From positions 372,001 through 436,000 of the forward strand of contig NW_025317353.1 in the NCBI RefSeq assembly GCF_018873765.1: a stretch of DNA of 64,000 nt, read 5' to 3'. Below the pieces are notes generated by a model, which saw only the letters and a program-made list of their open reading frames with translations, made no database searches and was not told the origin of the DNA. Positions within the stretch are counted from its first letter, which is position 1. Each line of letters opens with the position of its first letter. Positions 56,953-64,000 of the stretch are shown here, one piece after another. This stretch comes from Telopea speciosissima. Lineage: Eukaryota; Streptophyta; Magnoliopsida; Proteales; Proteaceae. The position numbers and the translations under genes are program-made.

Positions 56953-58810
56953 TGGGACAAAGGCTGGAGGGGCATCAAAGGCTCAAGTAGCCTGGTTAGC
57001 ACAACTCTTGATTTGGTTTCACTATGGTGCCGTTTGCTATTGGAGCTGCCGGAGAGAGCAGAAGGCGTGGGGGTTGGGGGGAGAAGCTGACGAGATAAAA
57101 CAGGGGAGATTAGAGAAACGGGTAAAGAAGACGGGGTTTTCGACGGGCCTGGGCTAGGTCCAAGACCCAAGAGTGAGTTAAAACCCACCCGAGAGAAAGA
57201 GAGGCTAGATTTGGTGCGACCCGACCCAGCGGTGGAATTGGGTAAAGAGGCAAAAGGGTCAGGGATTAGGGGACCCGGTTCAAAAAGTTGGTCAGTCTGG
57301 GTAGAGCCCACGTGACCATTTGGAGGAAGAAGGTCAACAGATGAGGGCCCCACAAGTTCCAAGTTAGAAGAAGTAGGGGCCACGGTTTTCGATAAAGTAG
57401 GAGAAAGAAGGGGAAGGACTTCTCCGTTAATAGGCTGGGGGAGAACACAAGAGCCAGAGCTCAAGGGAGTTGCAGGTCTTCCCAGAGGAGCAGACGAAGG
57501 CGTTGAAGCAAGCGCAACACCATTTTCGAAGGCAGAGCCAAGAATAGAAGTCTCTTCTACAGGATCTTCTGCCATTCGAGATCTACTCCGAGGAAGGACC
57601 TCAAATTGTGGTTTCTTGGGACAAGATAGAGGCTCAATGTCATCAGACGAAGCCAGGAGGCAAAATCGATTCTTCCCATCTGACCAGGGCTGCTGCAGCG
57701 ACAGTGACTGGTCCTTGTTGCTATCCGGTAGCTTCTTCTTCTTCCATTTTTGATTCCGGTGCTGGAATCAAGATCTAGAACGACCTCGAGAGGCGGAATG
57801 AGCATCCTTAGAGTGGAGGTTCGACTTCTCGGCTCTACCATTAGGTAAGATCACAGCAGGACCATCGCTAGCCTCAGGAAAGGAGATGGAGCAGGGGTCA
57901 GGGGTATCAGCAGCCAAGGGCTGGGCGACAGGAGTGCAATGCTGAGAGTTGTGGCCAAAGGTTTTGCAAACCAGGCAGTGAGGGGGTAGCCGATCATGGT
58001 GTAGCACTCTTGATCAAAGGAGTAGCCCTCGCCTCATTGTGATGATGAAAGCAGGAAGTGACTCCTCAGCAGAAACCTCGACACAAATTCTCGCAAAGGC
58101 TAGCCGGTCCTTCCTGCGAGTGCGCACATAAAAAAACAGAGGTTTTCCCAAGGTAGAGCCGATCAAACTGAGGCCATCCCTGCACCAGAAATGCAAAGGC
58201 AATCCTGGTAAGGAGATCCACAAAGGAATGGATGAAAGATCTAGACGTCTGAGCTGGATTTGGCGAGTCCATTGACGCAAAAAGATTGGCCTTTTGCCCA
58301 CCAGCCAAGGGCCACCTTCCAGGGCTCGAGATTTGTCAAGAGAGGAGGAGAATTTGAAGATAAAAAATCCATTGTCAAGCAGAAAAGTATCCAGAGTACC
58401 TTGGGGGCACCATTGCTTGGAAAGGGACAGTTTGACAATGTGAAAGGGAGGTCGAGGACCCAGAAAGTTACCCATAAGGCGGTCTTCCCAAAGCTTTGTC
58501 TTGAGAGAAGATCAAGAGGATGCAGACTACCTTCAAGGCCCATTAGAAGGAGGGACGAAGTGCAGGGGGAGACCATCAGAGCTAGGAGAGGAACCAGCAA
58601 CAAAGATGGAACTCCAAGAAGGAGGGTGGGAACCAGGGGGATGCAGAGGGGGAGCAGGAGAAGGAGAGGAGGAAGCAGGGGCAGGTGAGGAGGAAGCCAT
58701 ACAGGAAGGACAGACAAATGGGAGACTCGGGGGACTGCTGGGGAGACCGGCAGGGAGAAATAGAGGAGGGGGGTGGGCATCCAAAGTTGGAGTTGGAGAA
58801 AATGAGCCAT
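56949..58810 (-). mobile_element. LINE 2 ORF1 (DUF4283 and zinc knuckle)
   Basis: Minus-strand ORF1 in broken frames. The leading Ser/Pro-rich part is at 58810-58480. The DUF4283-type domain is at 58475-58014 (FLLDNGFFIFKFSSSLDKSR, SLPGLPLHFWCRDGL). The CCHC knuckle CLVCKTFGHNSQHC is near 57975. A long Pro/Ser-rich region follows at 57575-56949. It is the element's RNA-binding protein. It overlaps the start of ORF2 by 4 bp (56949-56952). Confidence 0.83.
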
Positions 58811-58835
58811 TCTGACCGAGTTCTGTGTCTATTTT

Positions 58836-58941
58836 AGTTGCAAGAAGGTGGGTCTGTTTGCATTTTTGGCTGCAAGGCGATAGGTGGTAGTTCTTTGGCA
58901 TTATCTCAAATATATTTCTCATATATGCATTTTGTTCTATA
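58836..58941 (+). pseudogene. EFR3 copy E4 intron remnant between two elements
   Basis: 106 bp matching about 36378-36484 and 26010-26115, left between LINE 2 and the copia element. It ends TTTTGTTCTATA, the same position where copy E3 loses similarity at 36484. Confidence 0.8.
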
Positions 58942-59230
58942 TGTTAGAGTTGTTAGAATATCTTGTATAGGGGTAGTTACTATCATTGTCTAGTTATAAG
59001 ACATGACTAAGTTGTATTTTTACTTTATTGTCTTATTTCTCCTTACCTCCCTAGGGAGGCTTTGTAATTGGAAGACTTAATGAATGAAGCTAATATGTGT
59101 GTTGAGAATCACTCTCAACACACACAATCGATTCTCCCATTCTCTTCTCTTCTTCTCATCTCTTCTCTCCTTCTTCTTCTTCTTCTTGTAAACTCTTCTC
59201 TTACTAGATTCGATCTACCTTTGAGTTTCA
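58942..59230 (+). mobile_element. 5' LTR of a Ty1/copia element
   Basis: 289 bp starting TGTTAGAGTTGTTAGAATAT and ending GAGTTTCA, TG...CA bounded. A primer-binding site complementary to initiator tRNA-Met (TTGGTATCGAGCC, one base short of the usual TGGTATCAGAGCC) follows at 59233. The 3' LTR lies beyond the window. Confidence 0.8.
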
Positions 59231-60147
59231 ACTTGGTATCGAGCCAACATCTCCGGTTTGAGAGTCGGCCGAGCTCGTCCTCATCTTCTCCTCTCTTTGG
59301 AACCCTATAAATGTAAAGGGGGTTCCATTGGAGGCTGTATATGTGAAACCTATACTCCTTGTCTTGGGAGTGGTATTCCTAAGTTGGAGAGAGTTTGAGC
59401 TCTGAAGGTGACTTGAAGCAATGGAGGAAGGCGGCAAGTTACTGACTTGTGAAGCTTCTTCTTGGTTCTCCTTCTCTTCTCCACATCTTGGCATGAGACC
59501 TATTGGAGTTGCATCGCCTAGGGGTGTTGTTTCGACCCCAAAGCTCTTGTTTGTTGAAAAGAAATGTTTGCTCTGCTAGATGTTTTTGAAGACTTGAAAC
59601 CAGGCTCTTTTTCCGCCACCTAGGAGTGTCTCGGTTTCGATTCTGCCTTTGGCAGCTTGGATGACCTTGGAACTTGTCCCATTTGTGTCGTATGGGAGTG
59701 CTTTTTGAAGCCCTAAGAGCTGCCCTTGAAGGTGGAGGGTCGGAGGACTGCATCTTGTTTTTTCTCTTGCTGCACTGGTATCATTTGCTCTGTTTTTTGT
59801 CTTCTACGAGGTCTGCTGTATTGGATGGCTGAATGTGATAGTATTACATCTTGATACACTTATTGGGTGTTATGGACTAAAGGTTCTTGCTACTAGCAGA
59901 ATTTGGTTTGAGTTATACAAGTTTTTGCTCTTCATATGCTCTTGTTTTTTAGGCAGCCTCGCCTTGTGGTTTGGTTGATTTGGGACCATATTTTGTATTG
60001 TCTGTCTCCTTGTTTTGGGTTGAGTATACTCCCCACATGAAACAATTTATATTGATTGTTGAAGTATTTGCCTATTATGTCCATGCGGACAAGATTCGAG
60101 GTCGATGGACCATTACAGCCTGGCAGCCCAGTGGTGGTTTCCCAACC
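59231..60147 (+). mobile_element. Copia leader with primer-binding site
   Basis: About 900 bp of leader between the LTR and gag, starting with the tRNA-Met primer-binding site at 59233-59245. No domain was recognised in it. Confidence 0.65.
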
Positions 60148-60960
60148 ATGGCTTCCTTTGATAACCCCAACACCCGGATCTCGGTTGTGAAGTTGGACAA
60201 TACCAACTATTTGGATTGGTCCCGTTCCGTGAAGTTGTCTCTACGTAGTAGGGGAAGTTGGGGTACATTCTCGTCTATCATGCCTCTCTACTATCGATGC
60301 AGGCTATCTCAGTGGGAGATTGAAAACTCCACCGTCGTGACTTGGCCGATCTTTTCCATGAAACCTGAGATAGGTCGGAGATTTATGAGTAAGGAGACCG
60401 CTAAAGATATTTGGGATGATGTATCCAAAATTTTTGATAGAGTTGGAGATTCCACGAAAGTGTATCAAATTCTCCAAAAAATCATTCATATGAAACAGGG
60501 TGATAGGAGTATATCTGAGTACTACAACTTTATTATTAGCTTGTGGGAGGAGTATGATCATTATACCAATCTCCAGTTGTCCAATGCTGAGGATCAGGCA
60601 AAAGTCTACAGGAGCCAAGAAAAGGAAAGGATCCTTATTTTGCTTGGTGCTCTTAACTCTGAATATGAGCCCCTTCGCCAGCAAATCTTAGGGAGGTCTC
60701 CATTTCCATCTCTGGATGATGTGTGCAGTTATTTGCAAAGTGAGGAAACCCGGAGGACCACTATGGATATTGTACCATCAATAAAGAGGTCTGCTCTTGT
60801 TTCCAGTTCCCAAAAAGACTGGAAAAGTGGGGGGAAAGGCCGTGAGAGATACAAATGTGACCATTGTTGCAAGCTTGGACATACCAAGGACCGGTCTTGG
60901 GATCTTCAGGCAGCCCCTGGTATGCGTGGTAGTTCATCTACGCCCGTGGAGGCAAGCGAG
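60148..60960 (+). mobile_element. Copia gag with altered zinc knuckle
   Basis: An open frame of about 270 codons from MASFDNPNTRISVVKLDNTN, covering the UBN2-type gag domain (NYLDWSRSVKLSLRSRG, KDIWDDVSKIFD, ISEYYNFIISLWEEYDHY). Then a nucleocapsid zinc knuckle reading CDHCCKLGHTKDRSW: the final cysteine of CCHC is replaced (RSW), which should impair zinc binding. The frame extends to 61065, but past about 60960 it no longer reads like gag. Confidence 0.85.
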
Positions 60961-61109
60961 GGGGAGCTAAGGCTCATTCCGCGACATCCGAGTCCGAGCC
61001 ACCTGGACCGCAGCTCTACTCCGATTCCCTCTCACAGGATGATATCGCAGCCCTACGTCGGTTGATGTCTCACTGGAGGGTCACCATCGGTTCTAGCTCC
61101 GGAGGGTCG

Positions 61110-61856
61110 ACTATTCGCCTCACTCTGCGTGTCTCATCTCGCTACCCCTATTGCATCCACTGGATCATTAACTCTGAGCTTCCTATCATACGACGGGTAT
61201 GTCCCAGATTCTATGATTCCTATTCCATTTGTTCCGCGGACAAGGTAAGGGTTCTTGATGGTTCCCTTCTCTCTGCTTTCTGGTAAGGGTAATGTGCGGG
61301 TTACTCCTTCTATTTCCTCGAGTCCTGTCCTTCATGTTCCCGACTTTGCTACTAACCTATTATCATGAGTCACCTAACCAAATCCTTACATTGTTGTGTC
61401 ACTTTCTTTCCTTCTTATTGTGTCTTTTAGGATTTGGAGACAAAGAGGGTTATTGGCAGTGGGACTGAGAAAGGAGGACTCTATCTTCTTGAGCCACAGT
61501 CACCTTCTCAATCTACTGCTGCAGCTTATGTTTGTGGTCGGCATGACCGGAGTGCTTTGGAGTCTGTTATGCTTTGGCATCAACGTTTGGGTCATCCCTC
61601 TTTTGTTGTTATGAGGAGACACTTACCCCACTTGTTTACTTCCTGTCCTGCATCTTATGTTTTTCAGTGTGAATCTTGTATTTTTGCTAAACATTGTTGC
61701 ACATCTTATCCTTATCGTGGTAATAGATCTACTGCACCTTTTTCCCTTGTTCATACCGATGTTTGGGGGCCTTCTCCTACTACTTCCTTATCCGGTTTTC
61801 GTTATTTTGTTTCATTTGTGGATGACTATTCTCGGTCTACTTGGATGTTTTGTTAA
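61110..61856 (+). mobile_element. Copia pre-integrase and integrase core (broken)
   Basis: From about 61270 frames read GNVRVTPSISSSPVLHVPDF and SHLTKSLHCCVTFFPSYC with stops. From 61434: ETKRVIGSGTEKGGLYLLEP, the GAG_pre-integrase HHCC finger (MLWHQRLGHPSF, CESCIFAKH), and the start of the integrase catalytic core (HTDVWGP, FVDDYSRSTWMF) up to a stop at 61856. The rest of integrase (61860-62460) is in pieces, for example LVCTHIKIVRSDKG and CIFLGYSDSTKGYKCYHPSS. A decayed protease region lies at about 61080-61270. Confidence 0.83.
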
Positions 61857-62555
61857 AACAAAAGAGTGATGTTTGTGATGCTTTTAAGGAGTTTTATCAC
61901 TTTATCGATCTCGTTTGTACTCACATCAAAATTGTTAGATCCGATAAGGGGGTGAAAGTACATGTATGGGGGCTCCAACAATTCTTTTCGATAAGGGCAT
62001 CATCCATCAATCGGCTTGTGTTGGCACTTACAAAGAAAATGGGGGTGGTGAACGCAAAACCGCCATTCTTGGAAATCACTAGGGGTCTTCTCTTTGGTAT
62101 GCACGTGCTAAGACCTTCCGTCCGATGCCCTTCTTACCGCTGCCTTTCTTATTAACCGGATGCAAGTCCACTCCTTGGCTCCAAATCCCCCTGGCTCTTC
62201 TTTCTCCTCAATCCTCAGTTTTTCCTTGTCTCCACGCTTCTTTGGTTGTGTTTGTTATGTACATGTCAACAAATCAGCCCGCACCAAGTTTGATCCCAAA
62301 GCTCTCAAGTGCATCTTCTTAGGCTACTCTGATTCCACTAAAGGGTATAAGTGCTACCATCCTTCTTCCCGAAGGCGATTTCTCTCCAAAGATGTCACCT
62401 TCTTTGAGTCTATTCCTTTTTTTTCTTCTTCCCCTCGCCATTCTGTTCAAGGGGAGAGTATTAGCAGTGAATAGAATGCGGATGTCATTCCCTTCCTATC
62501 TCCTTTACCTACCTCCACTTCCCCATTTCTATTTGATATTGGAAAGTACAAAGAA

Positions 62556-64000
62556 GTGGATGTTGTGGATGATGCTGATGTTGCTGGTATTGGTGATGGT
62601 GATGCTAGCAGACAAAAGGAATACAAGGGGATAAGATTTAACGAAGATGGTGTATTCACAAGAGGTGAAGGCTTGTTGAAGGAAAAAGGGAAGCAACCAT
62701 GGTACAAGCGACCCTGCCAAAACCCCTCTTTGGATCCACATCCTCAGTCTCATCCTCTTCAGTCAGGTAATTCCTCTCCTTCTGAATTAGATCTTCCGAT
62801 TGCTATTAGAAAGGGGAAGAGAACCTGTACTAATCCCATAGCCCAGTTTGTTTCCTATGACTCCATTTCTCCTACAGGTGTTGCTTTTTCCACTGCTCTT
62901 GAGTCTTCTTCTATTCCCAAAAATGTCACAGAGGCCTTATCCAATCCAAAATGGATGCAAGCAATGACTGAGGAAATGGTGGCTCTAGAGAAGAACAATA
63001 CTTGGACACTTGTTGATCTTCCCAAGGGGAGAACTCCAGTTGGATGTAGATGGGTTTATACAATCAAGTATAGATCCGATGGTACGGTGGAAAGGTACAA
63101 AGCTCGGCTGGTTGCTAAAGGGTATAGTCGGGTATGGCATTGACTACCAGGAGACTTTTGCCCTCGTAGCCAAGCATAACTCCATCAGGGTTCTTCTTTC
63201 GATGTAGCAGCCAATAAAGATTGGCCTATGTACCAATTAGATGTGAAGAATGCATTTCTTCGGAGATTTAGCAGAAGTTGTGTACATGCAGCCTCCACCT
63301 GGTTTTAAGTGTCCCTCATTGAAGGGAAAGTGTGTTTGTTGAAGAAAGCTCTTTATGGCCTAAAGCAGTCTCCTAAGGCCTGGTTTGAGAGATTTAGACA
63401 AGCCATTCGAAGAATGGGTATTCCGCAGTCAGCTGACCACACCTTGTTTATCGGAGAGGTAATGGCACGATTACAGCTCTCATTGTCTATGTTGATGACA
63501 TTGTGGTAACTGGGAATGATGTTCTTTGAGATAGATAGATTGAAGTCTTATTTGGCTAAACAGTTTGAGATCAAAGACCTTGGAATCTTAAAATATTTCT
63601 TGGGTATTAAGGTATCTAGATCAAGGAAAGGGATCAACATTTGCCAAAGGAAATTTGTCTTGGATCTTCTGAAAGAGACAGGGATGATGGGGTGCAAACC
63701 AGCCACTTCCCCCATTGATCCGAATCATAAACTTGGTGATGAATGTGGTTCTTCTCTTATAGATGCAAGCAAGTACCAGAGGTTAGTTGGGAAACTAATC
63801 TATCTCTCCCTAACTCGACCAGACATCTCTTATGCGGTTGGAGTGGTGAGTCGTTCATGCATGCTCCCAGGGGTGGACATCCGGATGCAATATATCGCAT
63901 CATCAAATACTTGAAATCCTGTCCAGGAAAGGGCCTTTTATTTTCCAGGCATGACCATTTACAGATTGAAGGCTACACAGATGCTGATTGGGCTGGTTCA
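62556..64000 (+). mobile_element. Copia reverse transcriptase and RNase H start (partial)
   Basis: RVT_2 domain in several frames: MTEEMVALEKNNTWTLVDLP, CRWVYTIKYRSDGTVERYKA, YQLDVKNAFL with a frame break, KALYGLKQSPKAWFERF, and the catalytic YVDD at 63488-63499 (TALIVYVDDIVVTGND), FEIKDLGILKYFLGIKVS, and LTRPDISYAVGVVSR. The RNase H start GYTDADWAGS is at the window edge, and the element continues beyond it. The RT core is recognisable, but frameshifts near 63145, 63265 and 63510 make it inactive. Confidence 0.88.

Larger units (their letters stand above)
53219..58822 (-). mobile_element. LINE 2, near full length, with target duplication
   Basis: 5.6 kb non-LTR retrotransposon on the minus strand. 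The poly(A) is the T-run at about 53215-53225. The target duplication CTGTATCTATTTT (53206-53218) and CTGTGTCTATTTT (58823-58835) differs at one base. Removing the element restores the intron seen at about 36365. Its ORFs are listed separately. It has several frameshifts and stops, so it is probably inactive, though better kept than LINE 1. Confidence 0.9.

Noticed and set aside
58260..58815. Plus-strand ORFs rich in Arg/Gly/Glu
   Set aside because: Antisense of LINE 2 ORF1, which has DUF4283 and zinc-knuckle motifs on the other strand.
1..64000. tRNA or rRNA genes
   Set aside because: No cloverleaf or rRNA core was seen; the tRNA-like matches are only retrotransposon primer-binding sites.

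Overview
The window looks like repeat-rich nuclear DNA of a flowering plant, probably a eudicot. The evidence is GT-AG introns, plant-type gene families (plantacyanin, PIP aquaporin, an EFR3-like ARM-repeat protein, an SFT2-like protein), and dense plant LINE, Ty1/copia, Gypsy-type and Mutator-like elements. No operons, CRISPR arrays, tRNAs or rRNAs were seen. The species cannot be named from the sequence.

Only one gene appears complete: a secreted type I copper protein of the plantacyanin (basic blue) family at 37566-38086, with a TATA box, one intron and a poly(A) signal. Everything else recognisable is broken or mobile.

The most unusual part is a segmentally amplified chimeric module present in four copies. 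It holds (i) exons of a PIP aquaporin truncated before the second NPA motif, (ii) a spacer that resembles the promoter of an SFT2-like gene, (iii) two short exons of an unidentified coiled-coil protein, and (iv) N-terminal exons of an EFR3-like gene. PIP parts lie at 1-1560, 20770-22058 and 29430-31130, with a remnant at 50205-50520. EFR3 parts lie at 17470-20471, 23385-29424, 33700-36484 and 50521-53218 (continuing at 58836-58941). A Mutator-like element with 9-bp target duplications sits inside the same EFR3 exon in three of the four copies, so the order of insertion and duplication can be read from the sequence.

Layout. 1-1560: PIP module. 1583 to about 17072: a minus-strand LINE interrupted at 3762-12650 by a large non-coding LTR retrotransposon (LARD-like, minus strand, LTRs of about 2.7 kb). 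17470-20471: EFR3 copy E1. 20770-22058: PIP copy 2. 22059-23374: a TIR element. 23385-29424: EFR3 copy E2 with MULE insertions and a captured SFT2 fragment. 29430-31130: PIP copy 3. 31131-33699: solo LTR. 33700-36484: EFR3 copy E3. 37566-38086: plantacyanin. 40380-41632: MULE with long TIRs. 43245-43809: SFT2-like first exon with promoter. 43985-45311: MULE right half and middle EFR3 exons. 45312-50204: no recognised gene. 50205-53218: module copy 4. 53219-58822: near-complete minus-strand LINE with target duplication. 58942-64000: Ty1/copia element running off the window.

All family calls rest on motif recognition by eye; no database search was possible.
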